64,000 bases of DNA from Sphaerospermopsis torques-reginae ITEP-024 (GCF_019598945.1 NZ_CP080598.1:1922001-1986000); one strand, 5' to 3'; counted from the first letter of the stretch, positions 1-9,193 are shown. Numbers and translations are program-made. Notes: generated by a model from the letters alone, not told the origin.

Positions 1-752
<752 letters not shown>

Positions 753-1067
753 GCTACTCAATTACAAAATTAGGAAATCTTTATCTACTTTGATCTTAAA
801 CATTGTTGCCAGCTAATGGGGGAATATCTACCTAAAGAGTACAATATCTCATTTGCCCATTGAGGCTGAAGGTGAGATATATTTCCTTTCTTCCCTGTAT
901 TTGGAAATTTACCAGTTACATTGTGATTACATCAATATCTAGTTGCTGCCAATTTTAAGCAATTATTATATGTGATATCATGATTATGGTTTTTGACTAG
1001 AAAAAATCCCAAACAAGCCCATTTTCTTAATTAAATCTTTTTTTTGAAAGTACGTTGAGGATACACC
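753..1067. other. Intergenic region between divergent genes
   Basis: About 315 bp separate the ChlH-like gene from the divergent amidase gene. It is AT-rich and must hold both promoters, but I see no well-supported promoter, RNA or small gene. A GAGGA ribosome-binding site lies just before the amidase ATG. Confidence 0.6.
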
Positions 1068-2063
1068 ATGAAATTTGGAATTGATATGGGGCATAATTGT
1101 CCTCCAGATACGGGAGCTAGAGGAATTAAAATTGAAGATAACTTAACTATGGAGGTGGGAAATAAAGTTATAGCTAAGTTAAAAAGCTTAGGACATGAAG
1201 CAATATCTTGTACACCAAATAGTGCTAGTTCAGTCAGTCAATCTCTGGGTAGACGTTGTGATATAGCTAATAGAAACAAAGTTGATGTTTTTGTTTCTAT
1301 TCATTTTAATGCCTTTAATGGGCAAGCGAATGGATCAGAAGTATTTGCCATGAGTGATGCTGGGAGAAAAATTGCCAAACCAGTATTAGATGAAATTATC
1401 AAGTTAGGATTTTTTAATCGCGGTGTCAAGAACGGCTCTCATTTGTATGTGCTTAGAAATACAAATATGCCGGGAATTCTCATAGAATGTTGCTTCATAG
1501 ATTCAGCCAAAGATATGCAACTCTATGATGGGGAAGCAATGGCCAATGCTATTGTTACAGGGTTAACTGGTAAAGTAGTATCACCAGCATCAAACCCAGT
1601 ATCAAACCCAGTATCAAACCCTGTTAACACAGTTCGAGAACCTGTAAACATAGTGCGAGATGAGGAACAAAATACAGATACTTCTGTTCTCAGATTGCAA
1701 CAAGCTTTAAATCGACTACAAATAACTGATAGAAATAATAGGCGTTTAGTCGAGGATAATATCATCGGACCATCCACAACTTCTGCTGTAGAGAAGTTTC
1801 AAAGAATTGTGGGAATTATTCCCAGTGGAATGGCAACTAGCACTACATGGAATGCCATTAATCAGATATTATCAAAACGATTAGTGCAAGGAAATCAAAC
1901 CACAGGAGCAGTAATGAGATATATACAACATCGTGTAGGTACTGTTGCAGATGGTATTTATGGTCGCAATACAGAAGCGGCAATTAAGAGATTTCAACAG
2001 CAAAATGGTTTAACTGCTGATGGCATTGTTGGTTCTGCAACTTGGCAGAAATTAATAGGTTAA
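1068..2063 (+). CDS. N-acetylmuramoyl-L-alanine amidase with two peptidoglycan-binding domains
   Basis: This is a probable zinc-dependent cell-wall hydrolase that cleaves the bond between N-acetylmuramic acid and L-alanine. Residues 1-165 form an Amidase_3 domain. Likely zinc and catalytic residues are His9 (in DMGHN), Glu23, His79 (in SIHFNAF) and Glu140 (in ILIECCF). A low-complexity linker of repeated SNPV units spans about residues 173-185. Two PG_binding_1 repeats follow (about 212-265 and 275-330), the second with DGIYGRNTEAAIKRFQ. No signal peptide or membrane segment is visible, so export or release at lysis would need another route, as with phage endolysins. GAGGA lies 7 bases before the ATG. 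It appears to be a single-gene unit. Confidence 0.9.
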   Translation: MKFGIDMGHNCPPDTGARGIKIEDNLTMEVGNKVIAKLKSLGHEAISCTPNSASSVSQSLGRRCDIANRNKVDVFVSIHFNAFNGQANGSEVFAMSDAGRKIAKPVLDEIIKLGFFNRGVKNGSHLYVLRNTNMPGILIECCFIDSAKDMQLYDGEAMANAIVTGLTGKVVSPASNPVSNPVSNPVNTVREPVNIVRDEEQNTDTSVLRLQQALNRLQITDRNNRRLVEDNIIGPSTTSAVEKFQRIVGIIPSGMATSTTWNAINQILSKRLVQGNQTTGAVMRYIQHRVGTVADGIYGRNTEAAIKRFQQQNGLTADGIVGSATWQKLIG

Positions 2064-2120
2064 TGAACAATTGATAATTGATAATTGATAATTGACAATT
2101 ATGAATTATCAATTATCAAT
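2064..2120. repeat. TTGATAA/TTGACAA short tandem repeats with inverted symmetry
   Basis: Repeated units of the TTGATAA type are followed by their complement (AATTATCAATTATCAAT). The result is a long AT-rich hairpin between two convergent genes. It could act as a bidirectional transcription stop. It overlaps the last codons of the minus-strand CHAD gene. Confidence 0.7.
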
Positions 2121-3089
2121 TGATAAAGATGGCAATATTGTTAAATATAAATTCTGTCTCGTTTCTACTTTTAAATATTGCTCTTGTAGTGGTTGCCACT
2201 GCTGCCATAATTGGTAACGATTGGCTGCTAATAAAGTTATTAGACCACTTATTTGCTCGTTAATTTCTGACTTAAAGATATTTTCCAGCCACTCATTTAA
2301 AACTATGCTATCTTGCAGCATTCCCAAAATTTCTTGAATACTTTTTACCTGTGAAATATGTGTGGAAAAAGCTTCACCGTACAGGTCAGTAAATAATTCC
2401 ATTTGATAGCGAACTCTTTTAGCTTGTTTTCGCAAATCATGAAGAATTTTCCCTTGATTTTTCAGATTTTTTTCTAACTCTTCCGGTGTCCAGTTGCTTT
2501 GTACAACTACTTCTGAGTTTACAACTTGAGTACCAATCATCCACCCTGGATGCAATAATAATTTACTGACTTCGGGTAACAGTAAATCTGGTAGGACTTG
2601 GTGAATAGGTAAAGATGCTAATGGGTGATAACTAGGTTTTTCTAACCATTGATGAAGATGATTTTTCAAAGATTTATAAGTTTCATCTTTCAATATTTTT
2701 TGCACCTGGGAAAATGCCACTTCCCGTTGTTTGGCTAAAGTGGAAAAAGCTATCTCTAAAGATGCTTGTTCCTTGGGAAGTAAATGTGGTTTATAATGAT
2801 TTTCCAGTATCTCTTTTAAGACATCCAAATCTCGGAGATTTCCTAGTATCCTGGCAATTTTACCAATATTTTGATCGCTGGCTGATTTGGGTAAATTTAA
2901 ACATAGCTCAAAACGACTAACTGCTGTACGTAAACGACGCATTCCCACACGCATTTGGTGTAGTGCTTCTGTATCTTCGTCTTTTTTAACTGATTTTTCC
3001 CATTTTATGGTTTTGTGAAAGTGTTTTTCGATTGCTTGATATGCACAATCTCCTAGACTTTTGACTGTGGGTGTTGTGGCTAAGTTCAT
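2109..3089 (-). CDS. CHAD domain-containing protein
   Basis: This is a 326-residue, mostly helical protein with the conserved-histidine alpha-helical domain. The N-terminal part has ALHQMRVGMRRLRTAVSRFE, the hallmark of CHAD. Further conserved pieces are ARILGNLRDLDVL and LHDLRKQAKRVRYQMELF, rich in basic residues and His. CHAD proteins bind polyphosphate and often localise to polyphosphate granules, with or without a CYTH triphosphatase partner. No CYTH domain is fused or adjacent here. The final residues overlap a short-repeat hairpin, so the exact C-terminus may be shaped by the repeat. Confidence 0.9.
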   Translation of the reverse strand: MNLATTPTVKSLGDCAYQAIEKHFHKTIKWEKSVKKDEDTEALHQMRVGMRRLRTAVSRFELCLNLPKSASDQNIGKIARILGNLRDLDVLKEILENHYKPHLLPKEQASLEIAFSTLAKQREVAFSQVQKILKDETYKSLKNHLHQWLEKPSYHPLASLPIHQVLPDLLLPEVSKLLLHPGWMIGTQVVNSEVVVQSNWTPEELEKNLKNQGKILHDLRKQAKRVRYQMELFTDLYGEAFSTHISQVKSIQEILGMLQDSIVLNEWLENIFKSEINEQISGLITLLAANRYQLWQQWQPLQEQYLKVETRQNLYLTILPSLSIDN

Positions 3090-3235
3090 AGGTTATATCA
3101 ATTCACTATCTCATCATATTTTTGCATGATAGCAGTAGCGAAAAATTGAAATCTATTATTTTATAGACTTTTTAACAACATTGGCTGCTAGTTATTTGAT
3201 ATGTAATGATTCAGATAATCTCATTTTTAAAGATT

Positions 3236-3640
3236 TTAAAGATTGGTAGAAATAGCCTGTACCGGACAAGTGGGAATACATTGTTCACAGACAATACAAC
3301 GCGATCGCGTAAATGTCAGTTGATATGTATCTGGGTTGAGAGAAAGAGCTTCCGTTGGACAAACTCCAGTACACAAACCACAGTCAACGCATAGATCATC
3401 ATCAATGACAATTTCACCTAAATTATGGGAAACACTGATGTGTTGCGATCGCATCCATTCAATAGCTGCATCTACTTGATCAATATCCCCCAATAATTCC
3501 ACTACCAGTTTACCAATTTGATTCGGGGCTACCTGAGCGCGGATAATATTAGCAGCAACGTTAAAATCTTTTGCCAGTCGGTAAGTTACAGGCATTTGAA
3601 TAGCACGTTTAGGAAAAGTCAAGGTGACTCGTTTTTTCAT
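3236..3640 (-). CDS. NIL domain / 4Fe-4S dicluster ferredoxin
   Basis: This 134-residue protein has two parts. Residues 1-75 form a NIL domain, the ligand-binding fold also found at the C-terminus of methionine ABC transporter ATPases. Residues 77-130 form a bacterial 4Fe-4S domain with two cluster motifs, CVDCGLCTGVCP and CIVCEQCIPTCP. Such small NIL-ferredoxins are widespread in cyanobacteria. They are thought to move electrons or take part in sulphur/methionine metabolism, but the role is unsettled. It is cytoplasmic, with no signal peptide. The divergent neighbour is the thioredoxin-like gene that begins 67 bp away. Confidence 0.92.
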   Translation of the reverse strand: MKKRVTLTFPKRAIQMPVTYRLAKDFNVAANIIRAQVAPNQIGKLVVELLGDIDQVDAAIEWMRSQHISVSHNLGEIVIDDDLCVDCGLCTGVCPTEALSLNPDTYQLTFTRSRCIVCEQCIPTCPVQAISTNL

Positions 3641-3706
3641 GGGTAAAAAACTGGGTTTTGCTAAACTAGATGATGAAACTGCTTAATAAGTCTTAATAAA
3701 TAAATT

Positions 3707-4294
3707 ATGAGTACAGATGCACCCATCAAGACTGCTGTTAATACTCCCACCACAACTGGATCTAGCCTTGGGGGACGTATGAGAAACTTCCTCATTGTTA
3801 TTGTAGCGATCGCCCTGAGTGCTGCGCTATTTCTGGGACTGCGAACCCAGACAACCTCAGTTTCCCTCACCGAACTAGATGCAGCATCCACACCCTTAGA
3901 AGTGGCAGTTAGCAATAATAAACCCAGTTTAGTAGAATTTTATGCTGATTGGTGTACAGTCTGCCAAAAAATGGCACCCGATATAGCCGAACTCAAACAA
4001 CAATATGCTGACAAATTAAACTTTGTCATGCTGAATGTAGATAATAACAAATGGTTGCCAGAAATGCTCAAATATCGAGTTGATGGTATTCCTCACTTTG
4101 TATTTTTGGGTAAACAAGGAGAAGGTATAGCCGAAGCTATTGGTGACATACCACGTTCCATCATGGCCAGCAACTTAGAAGCTTTGGTGGCAGGTTCTCC
4201 TCTTCCCTACGCGCAAATGAGTGGTAAAACTTCCAAATTTTCCGCCCCAGTATCAACAAATAGTCAAGATGATCCCCGCAGTCATGGAGGGTGA
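3707..4294 (+). CDS. txlA: TxlA/HCF164-like membrane-anchored thioredoxin
   Basis: The protein has an N-terminal membrane anchor (about residues 26-47, FLIVIVAIALSAALFLGL). A thioredoxin fold follows with the redox motif WCTVC in VEFYADWCTVCQKM, and the cis-proline region GIPHFVFLG. Proteins of this architecture face the thylakoid lumen, supply reductant for cytochrome c maturation, and are needed for cytochrome b6f assembly and photosystem stoichiometry. The length, 195 residues, is usual for the family. The Ser/Pro-rich C-terminal tail (from about 170) is variable. The ATG lies 67 bp from the divergent ferredoxin gene, so the two may share a promoter region. The gene symbol is by family resemblance. 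Confidence 0.88.
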   Translation: MSTDAPIKTAVNTPTTTGSSLGGRMRNFLIVIVAIALSAALFLGLRTQTTSVSLTELDAASTPLEVAVSNNKPSLVEFYADWCTVCQKMAPDIAELKQQYADKLNFVMLNVDNNKWLPEMLKYRVDGIPHFVFLGKQGEGIAEAIGDIPRSIMASNLEALVAGSPLPYAQMSGKTSKFSAPVSTNSQDDPRSHGG

Positions 4295-4297
4295 CAG

Positions 4298-4365
4298 GGG
4301 ACTGGGTAATAGGTAATTGATAATGGGTAATTGGTAATTGATAATTACTTATTACTCATTACTTT
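4298..4365. repeat. GGTAATTGATAAT-type short tandem repeats
   Basis: Degenerate copies of heptamers such as GGTAATT and GATAATT fill the gap between two convergent genes, ending in TTACTTATTACTCATTAC. This is the same repeat class as elsewhere in the window. Confidence 0.7.
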
Positions 4366-4585
4366 TTTGGTCTAAAATGCCGCTTTCAACCATTAACTTT
4401 GGCCAGATTAATAAAAAGAAACCCATCCAAGTTAATACAGAGATAGCAACGAGAATTGTCAACCATATAAGTTTGAATATTAACCAACTACCGCTAATTA
4501 ATGTGATACCTGTGAAGATAATTGACCAAGGTTGACACCACCAAGGTTTATAATTCCAAGGATTGATAATTTGTTTTTCATTCAT
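4352..4585 (-). CDS. Small two-helix membrane protein (DUF6737-like)
   Basis: The start was set at ATG 4585-4583, giving MNEKQIINPWNYKPWWCQPW, because the opening NPWNYKPWWCQPW resembles the conserved motif of a small cyanobacterial protein family. The upstream in-frame extension lacks that conservation. About 77 residues follow, with two hydrophobic segments (SIIFTGITLISGSWLIF and ILVAISVLTWMGFFLLIWP). Function is unknown. A role at the thylakoid or plasma membrane is only a guess. It is convergent with txlA and divergent from the oxidoreductase gene. Confidence 0.7.
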   Translation of the reverse strand: MNEKQIINPWNYKPWWCQPWSIIFTGITLISGSWLIFKLIWLTILVAISVLTWMGFFLLIWPKLMVESGILDQKSNE

Positions 4586-4694
4586 CCTAGTAAATCCATA
4601 GATAAGAAATTGGATTTTATTGAAAACAATTAATAGTATCAATATTTAGTATAATACTAAAAGGTAAATTTAGCAAATAAATCAAAGATACAAT

Positions 4695-5792
4695 ATGATT
4701 GGGGTTGCAATTGTAGGTACTGGTTTCGGTCAAAAAGTACATATTCCCGCATTTCAAGCACATCACAAAACCCAAATAACTGCGGTTTATCATCGAGATA
4801 TCAACAAAGCAAAAATCATTGCACAAAATAATAATATTCCTCATTTTAGTGATAACTTCACTGAAATTATCAATTTACCAGAAGTAGACGCTGTGAGTAT
4901 TTCCACACCGCCATTTTTACATTATGAAATGGGGAAACAGGTATTAGAAGTTGGTAAACATCTGTTATTAGAAAAACCTGTAACTTTAAATGCAAACGAA
5001 GCTAAAGAATTATATCAATTAGCAAAAGCTAAAAATGTAATTGCAACTGTAGATTTTGAATTTCGCTTTGTTCCTGCATGGCAATATTTTCAGCAGTTGT
5101 TAAATACAAATTATGTGGGGAATATTCGGTTAATTAAAATTGATTGGTTAGGTTCTTCTCGTGCTGATACATCCCGTCCTTATAATTGGTATTCTCGCAA
5201 AGATCAAGGTGGTGGGGTATTGGGTTCTTTAGGTTCTCATGCTTTTGATTATATTAACTGGTTATTTGGACCAGTTAACAAATTAAATGCTTATTTCAAT
5301 ACAGCTATTTCCCAAAGAATTGATTATGAAAATGGGGAATTAAAAGCAGTAAATACAGATGATAATTGTTTGATATCTTTGGAATTAGCAAATGGTACAC
5401 CATGTCAAATTGCTATTAGTGCAGTGGTTCATGCACCCCGACCCCATTGGATAGAAGTTTATGGAGATAAAGGAACATTAGTTTTAGGAAGTGAAGAACA
5501 AAAAGATTATATTCACGGGTTTAAAGTTTGGGTTTCTCAAGTTGGGGGAAGTTTAACAGAAATGGAAATTCCTAAACAATTATTATTTCCTCAACATTAT
5601 GCTGATGGTAGAACTTGTGCATTTTTAAGAGTTGTAGATCAATGGGTGACAGGAATTGAAACTCAAAAGGAGATTATACCATCTTTAAAAGAAGGGGTTT
5701 ATTCTCAATTATTGATGGATTTATCTCATCAATCACATGATTCTAGAATGTGGGTAGATGTGCCAAATTTAGGAGAGTTTTTAGCTGAATAA
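4695..5792 (+). CDS. Gfo/Idh/MocA family NAD(P)-dependent oxidoreductase
   Basis: The N-terminal Rossmann domain opens with VAIVGTGFGQKVHIPAFQAH. The signature EKPVTLNANEAKEL (residues about 95-108) carries the catalytic Lys typical of the family. Residues about 130-330 form the C-terminal alpha/beta substrate domain, with RADTSRPYNWYSRKDQGGGV and GSHAFDYINWLFG. Members oxidise or reduce sugars, inositols or related compounds. The substrate cannot be read from the sequence, and no sugar operon is adjacent. The length of 365 is typical. A run of palindromic repeats and an IS element follow directly. Confidence 0.93.
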   Translation: MIGVAIVGTGFGQKVHIPAFQAHHKTQITAVYHRDINKAKIIAQNNNIPHFSDNFTEIINLPEVDAVSISTPPFLHYEMGKQVLEVGKHLLLEKPVTLNANEAKELYQLAKAKNVIATVDFEFRFVPAWQYFQQLLNTNYVGNIRLIKIDWLGSSRADTSRPYNWYSRKDQGGGVLGSLGSHAFDYINWLFGPVNKLNAYFNTAISQRIDYENGELKAVNTDDNCLISLELANGTPCQIAISAVVHAPRPHWIEVYGDKGTLVLGSEEQKDYIHGFKVWVSQVGGSLTEMEIPKQLLFPQHYADGRTCAFLRVVDQWVTGIETQKEIIPSLKEGVYSQLLMDLSHQSHDSRMWVDVPNLGEFLAE

Positions 5793-5795
5793 CTG

Positions 5796-5896
5796 ACTGT
5801 AGTGAGGAATTTATTCCTCATTTAAGGACTGAAGTCCTCACTACTGATTGTAGTGATGAATTTATTCCTCCTTGGAGGACTGAAGTCCTGACTACG
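5796..5896. repeat. Tandem pair of double-hairpin repeats
   Basis: There are two head-to-tail copies of a unit of about 50 bp (near 5797-5845 and 5848-5896). Each copy contains a hairpin around AATTTATTCCTC and a second perfect hairpin AGGACTGAAGTCCT. The copies differ at scattered bases, some of which (GAGGAAT to GATGAAT) weaken a stem. It lies between an oxidoreductase stop codon and the left end of the IS630-family element. Confidence 0.8.
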
Positions 5897-5926
5897 AAAA
5901 TAATAATAGATGAAATTCAGATGATA

Positions 5927-5950
5927 TAGGAATAGTATTTGATTTTTGAA
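5927..5950 (+). repeat. IS630 left terminal inverted repeat
   Basis: It begins TAGGAATAGTATTTGATTTT and pairs with the right end at 7060-7083 with two mismatches. The preceding TA (5925-5926) is the target duplication. Confidence 0.9.
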
Positions 5951-5999
5951 AGAAACTAAGAGATAATACGGAGAGGGTGTGCAAGTCTAAAGGAAAACA

Positions 6000-6533
6000 A
6001 TGATAAAGCAGTATTTAGAAAAGGGGATGCCAGTGGTGGGTGAAGTCATCGCCGAACTACAGGAGTTTATAGCTCAAAATGCAAATGCCCGCGAGGTGAG
6101 TAAAGGATTAGCAATCAAACTGGTTTATCAAGGTTACTTATATGAGGAAATTCAAACAATTCTAGGGGTGTCACTAGGTTCAATAACAGGTTGGAAACAA
6201 GTCTATGAGGAAAATGGAATTGATGGGTTAAAACTAAAATACAAAGGAAGAAAAAGCTATTTGAATACCGAACAGAAACAGGAGGTATTACGTTGGCTTC
6301 AGACAAAGGATTATGGGGAAATAGGAGAGTTAGAGTATAAACTAGCATTTGAATATGATGTAGTTTACGAGACCAAAAAAAGTTATTACGATTTGTTTAA
6401 AGCAGCAGGAATAAGTTGGAAAAAAACTACTAAGTCAAACCCTAAAACTGACCCAGATGCTGTAGCGGTAAAAAAAAAGAGATTGAAACACTGTTGGAAA
6501 ACAACCGTAGGGAACTTGAAACAGGTAAATTGA
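6000..6533 (+). CDS. IS630-family transposase, N-terminal frame
   Basis: This frame encodes the DNA-binding half of the transposase. Residues about 30-75 form a helix-turn-helix (LAIKLVYQGYLYEEIQTILG, then SITGWKQVYEENG). A second winged-helix segment follows, ending in KSYYDLFKAAGISWKKTTKS. The frame closes as an off-frame tail after the A run at 6470-6478. If ribosomes slip back one base there, the protein continues in frame as VKKKEIETLLENNRRELE into the catalytic half. The upstream AAAGGAAAACA before the ATG may serve as the ribosome-binding site. Confidence 0.88.
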   Translation: MIKQYLEKGMPVVGEVIAELQEFIAQNANAREVSKGLAIKLVYQGYLYEEIQTILGVSLGSITGWKQVYEENGIDGLKLKYKGRKSYLNTEQKQEVLRWLQTKDYGEIGELEYKLAFEYDVVYETKKSYYDLFKAAGISWKKTTKSNPKTDPDAVAVKKKRLKHCWKTTVGNLKQVN

Positions 6534-7078
6534 GAGCTTTACTAATTGATGAGTGTCATTTAATGTGGGGAGACTTAAGTGGCTATGTATGGGGCAAAAC
6601 AGACCAAGAAATAGCAGTTCCAGTGGTCAATGAGCGAAAAAAACAGACATATTATGGAGCAATTGACTATCTCGAAGGAGAATTAATACTTAAAAGTTAC
6701 GATAAAGGTAATTCAACAAATACAATTGATTATTTACTTTATTTACTCAAACAGTCTCCTGCGCAACGATTACTAATTCTTTGGGATGGTGCTAGTTACC
6801 ATCGTTCTCAAGAAATTAGAGATTTTTTAGACGAAATTAATCAAGGACTTTCAAGTGACCAATGGAAAATACAATGCGTTTGTTTTGCTCCCAATTGTCC
6901 AATACAAAATCCCATTAAAGATATTTGGTTGCAAGCTAAAACATGGGTGCGCCGTTTTTGTGCTTTGATACCAACATTCTCTCATTTGAAATGGATGTTT
7001 GAATGGTTTATCCAACACACTACCTTTGATTTTCCCACCCTTCAGATGTACGGAGCTTTTTCAAAAATCAAATATTAG
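6494..7078 (+). CDS. IS630-family transposase, catalytic (DDE) frame
   Basis: This is the catalytic half, read in the -1 frame relative to the first part. It shows the first Asp in LLIDECHLMWGD and the second in LILWDGASYHRS. The C-terminal block reads NCPIQNPIKDIWLQAK, where IS630 proteins normally have NPIE. The third catalytic acid therefore seems to be Lys (codon AAA, one G-to-A change from GAA), which should abolish strand transfer unless the adjacent Asp substitutes. Its own apparent start at 6494 is probably not used, and expression would be by frameshift from the upstream frame. Confidence 0.88.
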   Translation: MENNRRELETGKLRALLIDECHLMWGDLSGYVWGKTDQEIAVPVVNERKKQTYYGAIDYLEGELILKSYDKGNSTNTIDYLLYLLKQSPAQRLLILWDGASYHRSQEIRDFLDEINQGLSSDQWKIQCVCFAPNCPIQNPIKDIWLQAKTWVRRFCALIPTFSHLKWMFEWFIQHTTFDFPTLQMYGAFSKIKY

Positions 7079-7083
7079 TCCTA
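7060..7083 (-). repeat. IS630 right terminal inverted repeat
   Basis: It is complementary to 5927-5950, with two mismatches in 24 bases. It ends TCCTA followed by TA at 7084-7085. It overlaps the end of the transposase frame. Confidence 0.9.
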
Positions 7084-7174
7084 TAATTACTTAGGATTTG
7101 CTGAGAAAATCTTTTTGTGGGAATGGGGAATAGGTAATAATTGGGAAACATAAAATTGATTACCCAATCACCAA

Positions 7175-8707
7175 TCATTGCATTCTATCAATTGTCCGAT
7201 ATTGAATTGCTTCTGCTACATGGTGAGGTTTTAAATTTTCATCTCCTGCTAAATCTGCAATGGTGCGTGCTACTTTGAGGATGCGATCGCTCGCTCTTGC
7301 AGATAACCCTAATTTTCTAATTGCTGCTTCTAATAAATTTCGACTAGCATCATCTAATTTACACCAAGTTTGTAAATGACGACTTTGCATTTGTGCATTA
7401 CATTTAACGTTAGTTTCTGATTGAAAACGATTTGTCGCAATATCCCGTGCTTTTTGCACTCTTTCCCGCACAGATTTTGATGATTCTCCCGTCGATCCTT
7501 GGGTAATTTCTTCTGGTTTTAACCGATTTACTGCTACTTGTAAATCAATTCTATCCATCAATGGTCCTGATAATTTTGCCCAATATTGTTCTCTTTGTCT
7601 AGGTGAACAAGTACAAGGTTGAATTGTATCACCATAAAAACCACAAGGACAGGGATTTGTACTAGCAACTAATGTAAATTGTGCCGGAAAAACGACAGAT
7701 TGACGAGTCCGAGAAATAGTCACATAACCATCTTCTAAAGGTTGTCTTAAAAATTCTAAAACATCTCTTTTAAATTCTGTTAATTCATCTAAAAAAAGTA
7801 TCCCCCGATGAGATAAAGAAATTTCACCAGGACGGGGAAAACTACCACCACCAACTAAGGACGGACCCGATGCAGAATGATGAGGACTACGAAAAGGTCT
7901 TTCTCGTACTAATGAACCACGATTTTTTAATAAACCAGCTACAGAATGAATCCGAGTAACTTCTAAAGATTCCGAAAATTCCAAAGGTGGTAGAATTCCT
8001 GGTAAACGTCTTGCTAACATTGTTTTCCCACTTCCCGGAGGTCCAACAAATATTAAATTATGTCCTCCAGCAGCAGCAATTTCTAAAGCTCGACGTGCAT
8101 GAGCTTGTCCTTTGACATCTTGTAAATCTGCTAAAATTGAAGATGTGGCAATTAAAGTTTCTGGGTTTTCATTTAATTTAACAGGTTTGAATTTCCCCGG
8201 ATTATTTAGTAAATTCACTACATCAGAAATATTACTACATCCATAAACATTTAAACCTTCCACTACCGCAGCTTCTTGAGTATTTTCCATAGGAACAACT
8301 AAACCAGAAATTCCCATTTTTTCAGCAGTTGCAGCAATAGGTAAAACACCAGAAACCGGACGCAAACTACCATCTAAAGAAACTTCACCTAAAAATAAAA
8401 AATCCCCTAATAAATCAGGTTTTACTTGTTCAGAAGCTGCTAAAATTCCCACACTAATTGGTAAATCAAAAGCAGGTCCTTCTTTCCTTAAATCTGCGGG
8501 AGTCAGGTTAATTACAATCTTTCGCAGGGGAAACGCAAAACCCGCATTTTTCAATGTTGCTTTTACCCGTTCTTTAGATTCTTGAATCGCGGAATCTGGT
8601 AAACCTAAAATTATAATTCCTGGTAAACCACCAGAAACATCAACTTCCACACCCACCTTCACCGCGTCAATACCAACAATAGATGCACTCCAGACTCTAG
8701 CCAGCAT
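7175..8707 (-). CDS. comM: ComM/YifB family Mg-chelatase-like AAA+ ATPase
   Basis: This is a 510-residue ring ATPase. In naturally competent bacteria, ComM helps branch migration when incoming single-stranded DNA integrates. Residues 1-165 are the ChlI-type/Lon-like N-terminal domain (GLPDSAIQESKERVKATLKN). The Walker A motif VGPPGSGKT is at about 221-229 and Walker B GILFLDEL at about 302-309. A zinc-finger-like cluster NPCPCGFYGDTIQPCTCSPR lies near 351-370, and the C-terminal Mg_chelatase_C segment ends RTIADLAGDENLKPHHVAEA. Length and domains are complete. The downstream gap borders the IS630 element, so the insertion lies just outside the gene's 3' end. Confidence 0.95.
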   Translation of the reverse strand: MLARVWSASIVGIDAVKVGVEVDVSGGLPGIIILGLPDSAIQESKERVKATLKNAGFAFPLRKIVINLTPADLRKEGPAFDLPISVGILAASEQVKPDLLGDFLFLGEVSLDGSLRPVSGVLPIAATAEKMGISGLVVPMENTQEAAVVEGLNVYGCSNISDVVNLLNNPGKFKPVKLNENPETLIATSSILADLQDVKGQAHARRALEIAAAGGHNLIFVGPPGSGKTMLARRLPGILPPLEFSESLEVTRIHSVAGLLKNRGSLVRERPFRSPHHSASGPSLVGGGSFPRPGEISLSHRGILFLDELTEFKRDVLEFLRQPLEDGYVTISRTRQSVVFPAQFTLVASTNPCPCGFYGDTIQPCTCSPRQREQYWAKLSGPLMDRIDLQVAVNRLKPEEITQGSTGESSKSVRERVQKARDIATNRFQSETNVKCNAQMQSRHLQTWCKLDDASRNLLEAAIRKLGLSARASDRILKVARTIADLAGDENLKPHHVAEAIQYRTIDRMQ

Positions 8708-8899
8708 TGTTCATATATGAATAAACTCTAATTATATCAAAGCAGATTTTCAGGTAAATTAACAACGAGTGAAATCACTGAATACAAATGTTATTAAAAA
8801 CCTTTAAAACACCCTCTAAGAGGTTGTTTGAATTGCATCAAAAATATAGCTGACTTGGGGAGCTAAGGAAACCAGAGAAACATACAGCAGATTTCGTTA
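8708..8899. other. Intergenic region upstream of comM
   Basis: This AT-rich stretch holds the promoter region of comM, which reads away to the left. No RNA gene or convincing small gene is seen. Confidence 0.5.
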
Positions 8900-9187
8900 T
8901 TATGAGGTACAAATTATCATCATGAAACTCTTGTGGGGTGGGCATCTTGCCCGCCCAAAGTGTACCTCATTACAACGGAAAGTGCTGTAAGTTTCATTAT
9001 TAATAGTTTCTCGACTACCAGCGAAACTTTCTAACCCGGCTTTTTCTAAATCAGGAAGACTAACAAGAATATCCTGGTTAACTGTAAGTTCCAAAATGGC
9101 ATTTTGTTCTTGTGCAGCAACCTCAGAACAGACTACAACACTGCAAACAGAAACCAGCAGCAACAACGACCCGTTATTTACAGACAT
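8900..9187 (-). CDS. Putative small secreted protein, C-terminus built from a repeat
   Basis: This is a possible 95-residue exported protein of unknown function. It opens with MSVNNGSLLLLVSVCSVVVC, a plausible signal peptide with cleavage near EVAAQ. The residues that follow (ILELTVNQDILVSLPDLEKA) resemble no family I know. From about residue 73 the frame runs through the palindromic repeat at 8902-8970, so the original C-terminus may have been lost. The start lies only 6 bp from the divergent secreted-protein ATG at 9194, and no ribosome-binding site is visible. That weakens the call. Confidence 0.35.
   Translation of the reverse strand: MSVNNGSLLLLVSVCSVVVCSEVAAQEQNAILELTVNQDILVSLPDLEKAGLESFAGSRETINNETYSTFRCNEVHFGRARCPPHKSFMMIICTS
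8902..8970. repeat. Palindromic repeat with G/C-rich hairpin
   Basis: TGAGGTACA (8903-8911) and TGTACCTCA (8961-8969) are inverted. Inside is a hairpin GGGTGGGCA/TGCCCGCCC around TCT (8936-8956). The same CTTGTGGG...GGCATCTTGCC core recurs at 10031-10057, and in an expanded form at 12131 and 51118. Confidence 0.75.
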
Positions 9188-9193
9188 AAAACC

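Larger units (their letters stand above)
5927..7083 (+). mobile_element. IS630-family insertion sequence, both ends present
   Basis: The element is 1157 bp. Its terminal inverted repeats start TAGGA and share 22 of 24 bases (5927-5950 against the complement of 7060-7083). It is flanked by TA on both sides (5925-5926 and 7084-7085), the expected target duplication of the IS630/Tc1 group. Inside are two overlapping frames that make a transposase if ribosomes slip at an A run near 6470-6478. The intact ends and TA duplication point to a fairly recent insertion. The third catalytic position appears altered (see the second open frame). Confidence 0.92.
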
